From Hoeflea marina (GTDB lineage: Bacteria; Pseudomonadota; Alphaproteobacteria; Rhizobiales; Rhizobiaceae): a stretch of DNA of 64,000 bases. Numbering within the stretch: position 1 is the first letter of the stretch; each line of letters begins with the position of its first letter. Below are positions 8,779 to 18,419 of this stretch, piece by piece. The position numbers were made by a program, and so were the translations under genes. The stretch lies in the NCBI RefSeq assembly GCF_003182275.1, contig NZ_QGTR01000005.1:248001-312000 (forward strand). Reading direction: 5' to 3'. The notes under the pieces are model-generated. The model saw nothing but the letters and a program-made list of their open reading frames with translations, searched no databases and was not told where the DNA came from.

Positions 8779-9360
8779 ATGCGGACACTGCAGGCACAGG
8801 GAATACATCACATCACGTTTGTCGGAGCGGACCGGCAGACCTCGATAGACTTCTGGGAAGGCGTGCTCGGAATGCCGTTCGTCTTCGAACAGCCCAATCT
8901 CGACAACGCCTCGGAAAGCCACCTCTATTTCGATCCCGGGGACGGAAGGCTGATCACGGTCTTCACCAATGATGAACGCCGGCCCGACCGCACCCGCACC
9001 TCGACCGAACCGGGCGCCGTGCACCACCTTGCCATCAACGTGTCGAGAGCCACCTTTTCCCAGGCCATGGAGCGGCTGGCGGAACGCGGCATAGAGCACA
9101 GCGGCGTCAAGGACAGGGGGTTCATGGATTCGATCTACTTCAGCGATCCGCTGGGATTCCTCGTGGAGCTTGCCGCCTATCGGTTCGAGCCCCCGGCCGG
9201 ATCCTCCCACGCCGAAGTGCTGTTCGAGGCCCACAGGATCCGGGTCGAGAACGGCGACCGCAGCATCGCCGAGATTCACCTCGCCGACGCGATCGAAGCG
9301 ATCATCGCCAGATCGCGCCCATCGCTGTCAAAGGACAGGGCGCCGGAACAGGCCGGTTGA
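8779..9360 (+). CDS. VOC-superfamily (glyoxalase/dioxygenase fold) protein
   Basis: 193 residues. ATG at 8779 follows ACAGGAGAGCAGG, a good ribosome-binding site. Two VOC modules carry the usual metal ligands: GIHHITFVG near residue 8 (His), HLYFDPGDG in the middle, VHHLAINV near residue 78 (His) and GFLVELAAY near residue 130 (Glu). This pattern is found in extradiol dioxygenase-like and glyoxalase-like enzymes. The C-terminal ~55 residues (RIRVENGDRSIAEIHLADAIEAI) lie beyond the fold. The substrate is unknown. The gene lies between the PhoD remnant and a convergent peptidase gene, with no pathway partners nearby. Confidence 0.85.
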   Translation: MRTLQAQGIHHITFVGADRQTSIDFWEGVLGMPFVFEQPNLDNASESHLYFDPGDGRLITVFTNDERRPDRTRTSTEPGAVHHLAINVSRATFSQAMERLAERGIEHSGVKDRGFMDSIYFSDPLGFLVELAAYRFEPPAGSSHAEVLFEAHRIRVENGDRSIAEIHLADAIEAIIARSRPSLSKDRAPEQAG

Positions 9361-9390
9361 CCCGTTGCGGCACCCGAATCCCGCGGCCTG

Positions 9391-11451
9391 TCAGGCCAGC
9401 CCGCGCTTGGCGAGCATCGCGTCGGCGGTGGGCAGCCGGCCACGGAAGGCGACGTAAAGCTCACCGGGATCGCGGGTGCCGCCGGTCGAGTAGATCTCCG
9501 ACTTGAGCCGCTCGGCGGTTGCCGGATCGAACGGATCGCCTGCCTCCTCGAAGGCGGCGAAGGCATCGGCATCGAGCACCTCCGACCACATGTAGGAGTA
9601 GTAGCCTGCCGAATAGCCCTCGCCGGAGAACACATGCAGGAAATGCGGGCTGGCGTGGCGCATGACCATGGCCTTCGGCATGCCGAGGCGCTTCAGCGTC
9701 GCGGCCTCGAACCCGACAGGATCGATGGCGCCGGTGACGGTGTGCCAGGCCATGTCGACCAGCGCCGAGGCCGTGAACTCGACCGCGTTGAAGCCGGCAT
9801 TGAAGGTCTTGGCGGCCAGCACCTTGTCGAGCAGCGCGCGCGGGATCGGCGCGTCGGTCTCGAAATGCCGCGCATGCTTCTCGAGGATTTCCGGCACCAT
9901 CAGCCAGTGCTCGTAGAGCTGAGAGGGAAGTTCGACGAAGTCGCGCGACACCGAGGTCCCCGACAGCGACGGGTAGGTGACGCTCGACAGCATGCCGTGA
10001 AGCGCGTGCCCGAACTCGTGAAACAGCGTCAGCGCGTCATTCAGAGACAGCAGCGCCGGCTTGCCGGCCGACGGCTTGGAAAAGTTCATCACGTTGAGGA
10101 TGATCGGCGTCTCGCCGGCCTTGCCCTCCGCGGTGGTCAGGCCGTGCTGGGATTGCAGCGCGCTCATCCAGGCGCCGGAGCGCTTCGACGGCCGCGCGTA
10201 ATAATCAGCGATGAACACCGCCAGATGCGCCCCCGACCTGTCTCGCACATCGAAGACACGGGCATCGGGGTGCGGGCCGGTGAGTTCCGGCCTCTCGGTC
10301 AGGGAAATGCCGAACAGCCGGCCCGCCACGTCGAAGCAGGCCTCGATCATGCGTTCCAGCGACAGGTAGGGCTTGAGCTCGGATTCGGAGAAATCGAAGC
10401 GCCGCGCCTTCAGCTTTTCGGCATAATAGCGCCAGTCCCAGGCCTCGACCGGGTGGTTGGCGCCGTCTTCCGCCACCAGCGCCTCGAGATCCGCCTCTTC
10501 CTCGCCGGCCTTCTTCACCGCCCGGGTCCAGACGTCGCCCAGCAGCTCCTCGACCGCTTCGGCGGTCTTGGCCATGGTGTTGTCGAGCTTGTAGGCCGCA
10601 TAGGTCTCGTAGCCGAGCAGTTGCGCCTTCTCGGTCCTGAGCGCGATGATCTCGGCGATCAGCGCCGCATTGTCGGTGGCCCCACCGCCGGCGCCCCGGG
10701 CGATCCACGCCTTGAACGCCGTCTCGCGCAGGTCGCGCCGGGCACTCAGCGACAGGAACGGATCGATGATCGAGCGCGACAGCGTGACGGCATATTTGCC
10801 GGGATGGCCGCGATCGCTGGCCACCGCCGCCATGGCGTCGCGCAGATAGTCCGGCAGGCCTTCGAGGTCCGCGTCCTGATCGAGCAGCAGCAGCCATTCG
10901 CTCTCATCGGCGAGCACGTTCTGGCCGAACTGGGCGCCGAGGCTGGCGAGCCGCTCGCCCACCTCCGCCAGCCGCTTCTGGCCTGCGGCATCGAGCCTGG
11001 CGCCGGACTTGACGAAGGATTTCCACACCCGCTCCAGGAGCCGTTGCTGTTCCGCATCGAGTGCGAGGCCATCCCGTCCCTGGTAGAGCGCGTCGATGCG
11101 GGCAAACAGCTTCGGGTTCATGGCGATCTTCGAATAATGCCGCGACAACAGCGGCGCCATGTTGCGCTCCAGGTCCTGGATCACCGGGTTGGTGTCGGTG
11201 CCGGCGCGGTTCCAGAACAGCGACGAGACATGACTGAGCTGGTCGCCTGCCAGTTCCAGCGCCACCAACGTGTTGGCGAAATCGGGGGCGTCCGGATTGT
11301 CGGCGATCGCCGCGATGTCGGCGTCGTGGCCGGAAAGGCCGATGTCGAATGCCGGGGCGAAGGCGTCATCGCGGATCGTGCGGAAATTGGGCAGGCCGAG
11401 CGGGCCGCTCCAGTGGAAGACGGGGTCGAGATCGGGCGCGGGCTGAGTCAT
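9391..11451 (-). CDS. M3 family metallopeptidase (oligopeptidase A / peptidyl-dipeptidase Dcp-like)
   Basis: 686 residues, matching Dcp/PrlC enzymes. The zinc motif HEFGHALHGML (HExxH; the third ligand Glu is expected ~25 residues on) is near residue 470. Other family signatures are YYARPSKRSGAWMS and the C-terminal GEGYSAGYYSYMWSEV, which forms the substrate pocket. It has no signal peptide, so it is cytosolic and degrades short peptides or cleaved signal peptides. ATG at 11451 (MTQPAPDLDPVF) is preferred to an upstream start giving 17 extra residues. The choice between oligopeptidase A and Dcp is not secure from sequence alone. Confidence 0.92.
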   Translation of the reverse strand: MTQPAPDLDPVFHWSGPLGLPNFRTIRDDAFAPAFDIGLSGHDADIAAIADNPDAPDFANTLVALELAGDQLSHVSSLFWNRAGTDTNPVIQDLERNMAPLLSRHYSKIAMNPKLFARIDALYQGRDGLALDAEQQRLLERVWKSFVKSGARLDAAGQKRLAEVGERLASLGAQFGQNVLADESEWLLLLDQDADLEGLPDYLRDAMAAVASDRGHPGKYAVTLSRSIIDPFLSLSARRDLRETAFKAWIARGAGGGATDNAALIAEIIALRTEKAQLLGYETYAAYKLDNTMAKTAEAVEELLGDVWTRAVKKAGEEEADLEALVAEDGANHPVEAWDWRYYAEKLKARRFDFSESELKPYLSLERMIEACFDVAGRLFGISLTERPELTGPHPDARVFDVRDRSGAHLAVFIADYYARPSKRSGAWMSALQSQHGLTTAEGKAGETPIILNVMNFSKPSAGKPALLSLNDALTLFHEFGHALHGMLSSVTYPSLSGTSVSRDFVELPSQLYEHWLMVPEILEKHARHFETDAPIPRALLDKVLAAKTFNAGFNAVEFTASALVDMAWHTVTGAIDPVGFEAATLKRLGMPKAMVMRHASPHFLHVFSGEGYSAGYYSYMWSEVLDADAFAAFEEAGDPFDPATAERLKSEIYSTGGTRDPGELYVAFRGRLPTADAMLAKRGLA

Positions 11452-11569
11452 GACAATATCCTGTTGAACTCCGCATGTAGGCGGGCGCGGCACCGCCTGC
11501 AACCGTCCAGCGTCGATCCGCCGCCCTGGGACCGCAATCAGCCTTGCGCGGACTGCGGGGCGGGGCCGT

Positions 11570-11593
11570 CCGGGGCGGGATCACCCGCCCCGG
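11570..11593 (-). terminator. GC-rich hairpin after argG
   Basis: The arms CCGGGGCGGG and CCCGCCCCGG pair perfectly with an ATCA loop, 10 bases past the argG stop on the minus strand. No T-run follows, so factor-independent termination is uncertain, but position and stability favour a role at the argG transcript end. Confidence 0.5.
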
Positions 11594-11603
11594 TGCAGGC
11601 CTG

Positions 11604-12833
11604 TCAGGTCCGACGGTTGCGCGCGGCCAGGGTGCGCAGGCGCAGCGCGTTGAGCCGGATGAAGCCGGCGGCGTCCTTCTGGTCATAAGCGCCGCGGTCG
11701 TCCTCGAAGGTGACAAGCGCATCGGAATAAAGCGACTTGTCGCTCTCGCGGCCGGTGACCATCACATTGCCCTTGTAGAGCTTGAGCGTGACTTCACCCT
11801 CGACATGCTGCTGGCTCAGGTCGATCGCCGCCTGCAGCATCTCGCGTTCGGGCGAGAACCAGAAGCCGAAATAGATCAGTTCCGCATAGCGCGGCATCAG
11901 CTCGTCCTTGAGATGGGCGGCACCGCGGTCGAGCGTGATCGATTCCATCGCCCGGTGGGCGGTGAGCAGGATGGTGCCGCCGGGAGTCTCGTAGACTCCG
12001 CGCGACTTCATGCCGACAAAGCGGTTCTCGACCAGGTCTAGACGGCCGATGCCGTTGTCGCGGCCATGGGTGTTGAGTTCGGCCAACAGGGTGGCCGGGC
12101 TCATCCGGACGCCGTTGATCGATACCGCGTCGCCCTTCTCGAAGCCGACCTTGATGATGGTCGCCTTGTCGGGTGCTGCTTCCGGCGAGATCGTGCGCAT
12201 GTGCACGTATTCCGGGGCTTCCATCGCCGGGTCCTCCAGCACCTTGCCCTCGGAGGAGGAGTGCAGCAGGTTGGCGTCGACCGAGAACGGGGCCTCGCCC
12301 ATCTTGTCCTTGGCCACCGGGATCTGGTGCTCCTCGGCGAACTTGATCAGATCCGTGCGGCTCTTGAAGGTCCAGTCGCGCCAGGGGGCGATGATCTTGA
12401 TGTCGGGGTTGAGTGCATAGGCGGAGAGTTCGAAGCGGACCTGGTCGTTGCCCTTGCCGGTGGCGCCATGGGCAATGGCGTCGGCGCCGGTTTCGGCGGC
12501 GATCTCGACCAGACGCTTGGAAATCAGCGGCCGGGCGATCGAGGTGCCGAGCAGGTAGACGCCTTCATAGACGGCGTTGGCGCGGAACATCGGGAAGACG
12601 AAGTCGGAGACAAATTCCTCGCGCACGTCCTCGATATAGATGTTCTTGTCGGGGATGCCGAGCATCTCGGCCTTCTTGCGCGCCGGCGCCAGCTCTTCGC
12701 CCTGGCCGAGATCGGCGGTGAAGGTGACCACTTCGGCGCCCAGCTCGGTCTGCAGCCATTTCAGAATGATCGACGTGTCGAGCCCGCCCGAATAGGCGAG
12801 GACAACCTTCTTGACGTCCTTGTGCGATACCAT
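11604..12833 (-). CDS. argG: Argininosuccinate synthase
   Basis: 409 residues. It condenses citrulline and aspartate with ATP to argininosuccinate, the penultimate step of arginine synthesis. The N-terminal PP-loop [15 protein letters not shown] (residues ~13-27) binds ATP. The conserved [12 protein letters not shown] and IAHGATGKG region follows near residue 115, and the LTAHRAMES and [14 protein letters not shown] blocks lie toward the end. ATG at 12833 ([17 protein letters not shown]) begins the conserved sequence; an in-frame ATG 66 codons upstream has no conserved content. It is monocistronic with a hairpin after the stop. Confidence 0.98.
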   Translation of the reverse strand: MVSHKDVKKVVLAYSGGLDTSIILKWLQTELGAEVVTFTADLGQGEELAPARKKAEMLGIPDKNIYIEDVREEFVSDFVFPMFRANAVYEGVYLLGTSIARPLISKRLVEIAAETGADAIAHGATGKGNDQVRFELSAYALNPDIKIIAPWRDWTFKSRTDLIKFAEEHQIPVAKDKMGEAPFSVDANLLHSSSEGKVLEDPAMEAPEYVHMRTISPEAAPDKATIIKVGFEKGDAVSINGVRMSPATLLAELNTHGRDNGIGRLDLVENRFVGMKSRGVYETPGGTILLTAHRAMESITLDRGAAHLKDELMPRYAELIYFGFWFSPEREMLQAAIDLSQQHVEGEVTLKLYKGNVMVTGRESDKSLYSDALVTFEDDRGAYDQKDAAGFIRLNALRLRTLAARNRRT

Positions 12834-13003
12834 GGGATCAAAAGTCCTGTTCTGTGACGGTGCGGCCGCCCTGCCGCGATGCGGCGGCACTTTAGCCAGA
12901 AAGCTTGCGGATACAAGCTTGCAATGGTCGCGAAAGCATGGAATCGGGTGGCGAATGCGGCCAGATCGCCGATGATCGGTGCCGGGTGATGGGAGAGAGC
13001 GCC

Positions 13004-13648
13004 ATGATCGAATATCTGCCGGACCTGTCAACCTTTCTCGCCTTCTCGGCCGCCTCCCTGGTGCTGGCGATCACGCCCGGCCCCGACATGACGCTGTTCA
13101 TCTCGCGCTCGCTGTCGGATGGGCGCATAGCAGGCTTTGCCTGCGTGTTGGGCGCCATGACCGGCATCGCCATCCACACGCTGCTGGTGGCGCTTGGGCT
13201 GTCCGCGCTGGTGGTGGCTTCGCCGATGGGGTTCTTTGCGCTCAAGGTGGCAGGCGCCGCCTATCTGTTGTGGCTGGCGGTCCAGGCCCTGCGCAAGGGA
13301 TCGAGCCTGACTGTGGCCCACGCGGCCGCCAGCGGCCGCAGCCTCGGTTCGAACTGGGCTCAGGGGCTCGGCGTCAACCTGCTCAACCCGAAGATCATCT
13401 TGTTTTTCATGACCTTTCTTCCGCAATTCGTCGCCGCCGGCGATCCGCTGATCGCCGGCAAGCTGATCACGCTCGGCCTGCTCTTCGTGCTCGAATCGGT
13501 GCCTGTGGTCATTGTCATCGTGCTCGGCGCCCACGGCATCTCGTCGTGGCTCAAGCGCCAGCCGAAGGCGATGCGCGTCGTCGACTGCGTTTTTGCGGCC
13601 GTCTTTTCCCTGTTTGCGGTGCGCATCCTGTTCGCCCACGCCCGCTGA
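13004..13648 (+). CDS. LysE/RhtB family amino-acid or metabolite exporter
   Basis: 214 residues with about six hydrophobic segments. The family hallmark [20 protein letters not shown] near residue 25 (TPGP motif) is present. The middle contains [19 protein letters not shown] and the second half [22 protein letters not shown] (NPK motif), both standard for RhtB-type exporters. ATG at 13004 follows GGGAGAGA; an upstream in-frame ATG lacks the family N-terminus. The substrate, perhaps homoserine lactone, threonine or other amino acids, cannot be assigned. It is divergent from argG. Confidence 0.92.
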   Translation: MIEYLPDLSTFLAFSAASLVLAITPGPDMTLFISRSLSDGRIAGFACVLGAMTGIAIHTLLVALGLSALVVASPMGFFALKVAGAAYLLWLAVQALRKGSSLTVAHAAASGRSLGSNWAQGLGVNLLNPKIILFFMTFLPQFVAAGDPLIAGKLITLGLLFVLESVPVVIVIVLGAHGISSWLKRQPKAMRVVDCVFAAVFSLFAVRILFAHAR

Positions 13649-13656
13649 CATCGGCC

Positions 13657-14121
13657 TCAGCCCTGCGGCGGAGGCTCCGGGCTTTCGCTCGGCAGCCAGC
13701 GTCCGGCGCGGCAGCCCGTGACCAGCCAGTAGATCGACGCGCCGACGATCCCGCAGGTGACCAGCACCGCGATCATGTTGATCGGGATGTCGCCGCCCTC
13801 GGCGAACGGCACGGCGCACAGCGCCAGCGTCATCAGCGCCCCGGCGACAGCATGGCTGAGCCAGTCGCGCAGGCGCAGGAATTCGAATAGGAAGATCAGC
13901 ACCAGCGCCGGCACCAGTGCCGCCCGGGCGAACAGGCTGGAAACGCCGAGCACGCCGATAATCAGCGTCACCGTCATCTCGACCTCGTCATAGCGACCGA
14001 AATCCTCGGGCTGGATCAGCCGGGCGAGGAACGCGTAAGTCGTTCCCGCGGCAATGCAGGCCACGAAGAACCCGACTCCGATGGCGATGAAGCGCAGGAA
14101 CAGCCGGGCGAAATTCCCCAT
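13657..14121 (-). CDS. Conserved hypothetical membrane protein
   Basis: 154 residues with four hydrophobic segments (about 8-30, 48-64, 66-84 and 115-135). The N-terminus MGNFARLFLRFIAIG is basic before the first helix and the C-terminus is Pro/Glu-rich (PSESPEPPPQG). A short acidic loop (QPEDFGRYDEVEM) lies between helices 1 and 2. No named domain is recognised. It ends 6 bases from the rlmN gene upstream of it on the same strand, so it is probably co-transcribed with rlmN. I recall similar proteins next to rlmN in Rhizobiales. Confidence 0.7.
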   Translation of the reverse strand: MGNFARLFLRFIAIGVGFFVACIAAGTTYAFLARLIQPEDFGRYDEVEMTVTLIIGVLGVSSLFARAALVPALVLIFLFEFLRLRDWLSHAVAGALMTLALCAVPFAEGGDIPINMIAVLVTCGIVGASIYWLVTGCRAGRWLPSESPEPPPQG

Positions 14122-14127
14122 TCCCGG

Positions 14128-15354
14128 TCAGTCCGCGCCGTGGCCGGCGATCATCGCGGCTTCCATCGCCAGCCGGTCCGTCTTGCGCATGCGTTCTGAT
14201 TCAGACTTCAGCTGGCCGCAGGCCGCCGAAATGTCGCGGCCGCGCGGGGTGCGGATGGGCGAGGCGTAACCGGCATGGTTGACGAAGTCCGAGAACGCCT
14301 CGATCTGCTCCCAGTCCGAGCATTCGTGCACCGATCCGGGCCATGGATTGAAGGGGATCAGGTTGATCTTGGCGGGAATGCCCTTGAGCAGCCGCACCAG
14401 GTCGCGGGCGTCCGCCAGACTGTCGTTGACGCCCTTGAGCATCACATATTCGAACGTGATGCGGCGTGCATTGGAGACGCCGGGATAGGCGCGGCAGGCC
14501 GCCAGCAGCTCGGCCAGCGGATATTTCCGGTTGATCGGCACCAGTTCGTCGCGCAGCTCGTCGCGGACCGCGTGCAGCGATATCGCCAGCATGACGCCGA
14601 TCTCGTTGCCTGCGCGCGCGATCTCGGGCACCACCCCCGACGTCGACAGCGTGATCCGGCGCTTGGACAGCGACAGGCCGTCGCCGTCCGATGCGATCAG
14701 CAGCGCCTTCTTGACGTTCTCGAAATTGTAGAGCGGTTCGCCCATGCCCATCATCACGATGTTGGAAACCTTGCGGCCTTCCGCCGGGGCGATCATGCCG
14801 ACCGGCGTGTCGCGGTCGGGGAAGTCGCCGAGCCGGTCGCGGGCAATCAGCAGCTGTGCCAGAATCTCTTCGGCGGTGAGGTTGCGCACCAGCTTCTGAG
14901 TTCCGGTGTGGCAGAAGGTGCAGGTCAGCGTGCAGCCGACCTGGCTGGAAATGCACAGCGTGCCGCGCCCTTCCTCGGGAATGTAGACTGTCTCGATCTC
15001 CACCGGGCGCCCGGCGCCGCGGGAGGGAAACCGGATCAGCCATTTGCGGGTGCCGTCGTTGGAAATCTGCTCCTCGGCAATCTCCGGCCGGGCAATGGAG
15101 AAACGCTCGGACAGGAGTTCGCGCAATTCGCGCGAGATGTTGAGCATGTCGGCGAAGTCCGAGACGCCGCGCACATAGAGCCAGTGCCAGATCTGGCTGA
15201 CCCGCATCTTCAACTGCCGCTCGGCCACGCCGTGGGAACGCAGCGCATCGACCATCTCCTCGCGGCTGAGTCCGATCAGCGACGCCTTCTCGCCGGCGGC
15301 TGGAGTTGCCACCGGGCGGCTTGCCGGGTTCATGAGATCAAGGGAGACGGCCAT
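14128..15354 (-). CDS. rlmN: 23S rRNA (A2503-C2)/tRNA (A37-C2) methyltransferase RlmN
   Basis: 408 residues, a radical-SAM enzyme that methylates C2 of A2503 in 23S rRNA and A37 in some tRNAs. The [4Fe-4S] motif [11 protein letters not shown] (CxxxCxxC) is near residue 139. VGCTLTC is preceded by the strand GTLCISSQ, and [15 protein letters not shown] follows. The resolving cysteine is in [10 protein letters not shown] near residue 375. The N-terminal ~110 residues form the HhH-like accessory domain ([19 protein letters not shown]). The start at 15354 is not decisive; a Met at codon 8 is also possible. Confidence 0.97.
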   Translation of the reverse strand: MAVSLDLMNPASRPVATPAAGEKASLIGLSREEMVDALRSHGVAERQLKMRVSQIWHWLYVRGVSDFADMLNISRELRELLSERFSIARPEIAEEQISNDGTRKWLIRFPSRGAGRPVEIETVYIPEEGRGTLCISSQVGCTLTCTFCHTGTQKLVRNLTAEEILAQLLIARDRLGDFPDRDTPVGMIAPAEGRKVSNIVMMGMGEPLYNFENVKKALLIASDGDGLSLSKRRITLSTSGVVPEIARAGNEIGVMLAISLHAVRDELRDELVPINRKYPLAELLAACRAYPGVSNARRITFEYVMLKGVNDSLADARDLVRLLKGIPAKINLIPFNPWPGSVHECSDWEQIEAFSDFVNHAGYASPIRTPRGRDISAACGQLKSESERMRKTDRLAMEAAMIAGHGAD

Positions 15355-15451
15355 GGTTTTGTTCGCACATGTTGGAGGATTGCGGCGCTGTAGCAGGTTT
15401 TTGCACCGGCGTCACCTTTGCTCGACACGCTGCACGCGCTTGCCTGAAACG

Positions 15452-15479
15452 CAAGAGAGCCGGTTGCCCGGCTCTCTTG
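15452..15479 (-). terminator. Intrinsic-type terminator of the IalB-like gene
   Basis: A perfect 12-bp stem, CAAGAGAGCCGG with CCGGCTCTCTTG, encloses a TTGC loop 21 bases beyond the minus-strand stop of the ialB-like gene. On the minus strand it is followed by CGTTTC, a weak T-run. Confidence 0.65.
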
Positions 15480-15500
15480 ACGTCTCGGTCCGCAGCCGGA

Positions 15501-16004
15501 TCAGTTGCAGCTGGCAATCTGGTTGAGCGCCGCCGTCACACCCTTGAGGGAATAGCTGTAGGAGGTGTTGGTGCCGCGCCGCGACACCGCCTTGACCGTC
15601 ATCGCCGTGCCGGCCTTCATCGCCGCCACCAATTGCGGCTCCTCGGCGGCGTTTTCCACCCAGGCCGAATTGCCGCGGGTGAAGAGGGTGAAGCTTCGGC
15701 TGTCGATGACGACATTGATCTTCGAGGCCTCCTGCAACGGATAACCCATCATCGCCTGCGGCTCATAGCTGACATTCTGGCCGGGGCGCTGCGAAATCAG
15801 AAAGAAGATGTCGCCGTGATCGACATTGGCGGGCGTCGAGCTTGTCGGCACCGACAGCACGTAGCAGACCTTGGCGTTGCCCGACGTATAGGAATAGGCC
15901 CCCCAGGCATCAAATTGCTGAATGCGGGTCGGCGATTGTGCGGCTGCGGCTGCGGTCGTCGCGAGAACCACCGTGAGTGCGGCTGCAATTTTCTTCCCAA
16001 ACAT
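15501..16004 (-). CDS. Invasion-associated locus B (IalB) family protein
   Basis: 167 residues with a clear signal peptide (MFGKKIAAALTVVLATTAAAAA, cleavage likely after AAA before QSP). The mature part begins RIQQFDAWGAYSYTSG, followed by KVCYVLSVPTSSTPANVDHGD and ISQRPGQNVSYEPQ. These are typical IalB-family segments, with two Cys (VCYV and the C-terminal ASCN) that may form a disulfide. ATG at 16004 was chosen because it starts the signal peptide. IalB was named in Bartonella, but the family is widespread in free-living alphaproteobacteria, so no pathogenic role is implied. It is periplasmic or outer-membrane associated. Confidence 0.85.
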   Translation of the reverse strand: MFGKKIAAALTVVLATTAAAAAQSPTRIQQFDAWGAYSYTSGNAKVCYVLSVPTSSTPANVDHGDIFFLISQRPGQNVSYEPQAMMGYPLQEASKINVVIDSRSFTLFTRGNSAWVENAAEEPQLVAAMKAGTAMTVKAVSRRGTNTSYSYSLKGVTAALNQIASCN

Positions 16005-16283
16005 AGCTATCCTACCGGTTTCTGATCCCGTGACGTCTCTCCCGCTCCGCCACAATGACGACGGAGCGATGTGAATCGATTGGTTCATATTGACTTAATC
16101 CTGGTTACCAAACTGTCAAGAAATGGCGAAATCCGGCCGGAATTCCGCGACATGTTCCGTTTTCCCACGCGGAACCGCATCGAGCGGAGGGTCGGCAATG
16201 GGCTGTTCACCACTTCGTTACGGACTGTAACGCGACGAATCCGGCGAGAGTTTGACGTCGGGGCATCTGGCACTGGGCAGGCT

Positions 16284-16688
16284 TCAGTCCGGTCCGCTGG
16301 TCCCCGGTCTGCCGGTGCCCTCGCCGCGCATCTGCGCCAGCGCCTTCCGCGCCGCCGCCTTGTGCGCTTCGGTCATGTGACCGCGCACCGTGGCGATCGC
16401 CATGGTCAGCACCGCCAGATCATCCGAAAAGCCGATGAACGCGAGGAAATCCGGAACGGCATCGGCGGGCAGGACGAAATAGGCCAGCGCCCCGAACAGG
16501 ATCGCTCTCGCCCGCGCCGGAGTCTTGGGATCGAGCGCGCAGTAATAGCCGGCCACCACGTCCTCGGCGAACTGGATCTGGCTGGCGGCGCGCGTGAGCG
16601 TCCTCCAGAAGCCGGCGCGGACCTTCTGCTCCTGCGCATCGTCCACCCGCGCCTCCGGCCCGAGTATCTCACCCTCGATCGTTGACAT
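16284..16688 (-). CDS. YkvA/DUF1232 family protein
   Basis: 134 residues. The DUF1232 core runs from about residue 40 to 105: YYCALDPKTPARARAILFGALAYFVLPADAVPDFLAFIGFSDD followed by VLTMAIATVR. The motif YF(V)LP-DA-PDF-x-GF-DD is the family signature and forms a membrane-associated hairpin. The C-terminus (RGEGTGRPGTSGPD) is flexible. Family function is unknown. It is alone on the minus strand, with ~280 bases before the ialB gene and ~200 bases to the next gene, and I see nothing distinctive in either gap. Confidence 0.85.
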   Translation of the reverse strand: MSTIEGEILGPEARVDDAQEQKVRAGFWRTLTRAASQIQFAEDVVAGYYCALDPKTPARARAILFGALAYFVLPADAVPDFLAFIGFSDDLAVLTMAIATVRGHMTEAHKAAARKALAQMRGEGTGRPGTSGPD

Positions 16689-16886
16689 GAAACCCTCCGC
16701 GTCATCGGTTGCTGCATGGTCATATGGGCGCGAACAGAGCAGGCTTCAACTCATCCGGTGGTCGGCCCCTGTCGGCCTCTGTCGAAAGCACATCGCGTGA
16801 CTTCAGATTCCCACGATGTGCCTTGGTTCTTTGTCATGATGCATGCCGTGATCCCGAGACCACTGCGCAGATCTGGGCGAACTGCG

Positions 16887-17180
16887 TCAGCGGGCGAACT
16901 TGTTCATGAGTGCCGCCATCTTGAAGTCGAGTTCGGTCAACCCGCCGGCATCGTGGGTGGAGAGTGTCACGTCCACGGTCTTGTAGACATTGCTCCATTC
17001 CGGATGGTGATCGAGCTTTTCCGCCAGCATGGCGGCTCTGGTCATGAAGGCGAAGGCTTCGCTGAAATTCCTGAACTGGAACTGGCGCGAGATCGAGCCG
17101 CTGTCCTTGGCGGCGGACCAGCCGTCAAGCGTGGCGAGCATTTCGGCAACGGCCGTGCTATCGAGTTTCTCTCGTGACAT
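16887..17180 (-). CDS. phhB: Pterin-4a-carbinolamine dehydratase
   Basis: 97 residues, a full-length PCD/DCoH. It dehydrates 4a-hydroxytetrahydrobiopterin, recycling the pterin cofactor of aromatic amino-acid hydroxylases. The catalytic block KLDHHPEWSNVYKTVDVTL (His-His and Trp) lies at about residues 54-72, followed by THDAGGLTELDFKMA. No phenylalanine hydroxylase is in the window, so the physiological partner is not visible; many alphaproteobacteria also carry PCDs linked to Moco. The phosphatase gene is divergent, 31 bases away. Confidence 0.93.
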   Translation of the reverse strand: MSREKLDSTAVAEMLATLDGWSAAKDSGSISRQFQFRNFSEAFAFMTRAAMLAEKLDHHPEWSNVYKTVDVTLSTHDAGGLTELDFKMAALMNKFAR

Positions 17181-17211
17181 CGGGCAATCCTACCTTCCTG
17201 TGGAGCAAATC

Positions 17212-17703
17212 ATGATGGACAGCGCCGAATCCGAAACCAAACGAATTGGATCGGTGCTCTTCGTCTGCCTGGGCAATATATGCCGTTCGCCGCTGGCCGA
17301 GGGGATCTTTCGGCATCAATTGCATCAGGTCGAGCGGCTGGAGGCTTTCCGTCTCGATTCCGCCGGCACCGGCGGCTGGCATGCGGGAGATCCGCCCGAT
17401 CCGCGCTCCATCGCGGTCGCCCGCAGCCACGGCATCGATATCTCCCAGCAATCCGCACGCCAGATTGTTGCCGCGGACTTCCAGCAATTCGACCTGATCC
17501 TCGCCATGGACCGATCCAACGAGGCAACCCTGAAAGCGCGCGCGCCCTTGGCCGCGCAAGGCCGGATCCGGCTGTTCCTCGATCACACGCTCGGCATCCG
17601 CGCCGATGTGCCCGATCCCTACCATGATGCGGCGGACGGCTTTGAAGCCGTCTATCGGATGCTCGACCAGGGGTGCTCGGCGCTGTTGCGGAATCTGGCC
17701 TGA
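17212..17703 (+). CDS. Low-molecular-weight protein-tyrosine phosphatase
   Basis: 163 residues. The P-loop VCLGNICRSP (C-x5-R-S) is near residue 18, and the general acid motif DPYHD is near residue 133. LDSAGTGGWHAGDPPDPRS and ILAMDRSNEATLK are also conserved in the family. ATG at 17212 or 17215 is possible; both follow TGGAG. The 3' end overlaps the convergent thpR gene by 52 bases, so the two C-termini are encoded on opposite strands of the same DNA. The target is unknown; arsenate reductase activity is less likely because no ars genes are nearby. Confidence 0.93.
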   Translation: MMDSAESETKRIGSVLFVCLGNICRSPLAEGIFRHQLHQVERLEAFRLDSAGTGGWHAGDPPDPRSIAVARSHGIDISQQSARQIVAADFQQFDLILAMDRSNEATLKARAPLAAQGRIRLFLDHTLGIRADVPDPYHDAADGFEAVYRMLDQGCSALLRNLA

Positions 17704-18245
17704 ACAGTGCGGTCGACCAGCGGATAGGCATCCTCGACCAGATAGGGGCCACCGCCGACCGAATCCCGCGACGACATCACGACGAAGCGGCCCACCGTGA
17801 ACGGCATGGTGCGGAAATCACCCCGGCTGCCCAGATACTGAACCACATCGGCAAGCCTCGGATTGCGCAATCGCGCCAGTGTCACATGCGGGACGAATTT
17901 TCGCGGATCCGGCGCCAGCCCGATGCGCTGGCAGATGCGGCCGATCTCACCCTGAAGCGCCATCAGCTCCGGCGAAGGTGCGACCCCGGCCCATATTGAA
18001 TGCGGCCGCTTTGAGCCGAAACAACCCAGTGACGACAGCGACAGGGTGAAAGGGGCGCGGTCGACCCGGTCAAGCGCATGAACCACCTCGTCGGCAGCGA
18101 GCGGATCGACATCCCCGATGAAGTGCAGGGTGATGTGATAGTTCTCGACATCTATCCAGCGTGCACCTGGCAGCCCGCCGCGCAGCAATGACAACGACAT
18201 TGCGGCATCACGCGGTATCTCGAGTGCGGTAAAAAGCCTTGGCAT
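17652..18245 (-). CDS. thpR: RNA 2',3'-cyclic phosphodiesterase (2'-5' RNA ligase family)
   Basis: 197 residues of the 2H phosphoesterase fold. Two HxT motifs are present: YHITLHFIGDV near residue 44 and FVPHVTLARLRNP near residue 130, spaced as in ThpR/LigT. The N-terminus PRLFTALEIP and the GCFGSKRPHSIWAGV block are also typical. The enzyme opens RNA 2',3'-cyclic phosphates in vitro. ATG at 18245 (MPRLFTALEI) is the conserved start. Its last 17 codons overlap the phosphatase gene antisense. Confidence 0.93.
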   Translation of the reverse strand: MPRLFTALEIPRDAAMSLSLLRGGLPGARWIDVENYHITLHFIGDVDPLAADEVVHALDRVDRAPFTLSLSSLGCFGSKRPHSIWAGVAPSPELMALQGEIGRICQRIGLAPDPRKFVPHVTLARLRNPRLADVVQYLGSRGDFRTMPFTVGRFVVMSSRDSVGGGPYLVEDAYPLVDRTVQARFRNSAEHPWSSIR

Positions 18246-18419
18246 CGCCTTTCCCCCGAATCGTCTGAACTCCAACGAATCACGCCCTGCCCCCCGGAGC
18301 AACCCCAAACCTTGAGGGAAGACCGAAGTTTTGTTGCATCGCAGCAAACCGCGCTGTGGGATCATTTCGACCCAACCCGATGCCGGGATCGTGCGGCCTG
18401 CACGGCATCATGGCCCGTG

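Noticed and set aside
6617-8848. Plus-strand open frame antisense to typA
   Set aside because: It has shadow composition (His/Asp/Gly/Arg), and it overlaps typA completely. No ribosome-binding site or domain.
9634-11688. Plus-strand frame antisense to the M3 peptidase
   Set aside because: It overlaps the peptidase and its composition is a shadow of that gene.
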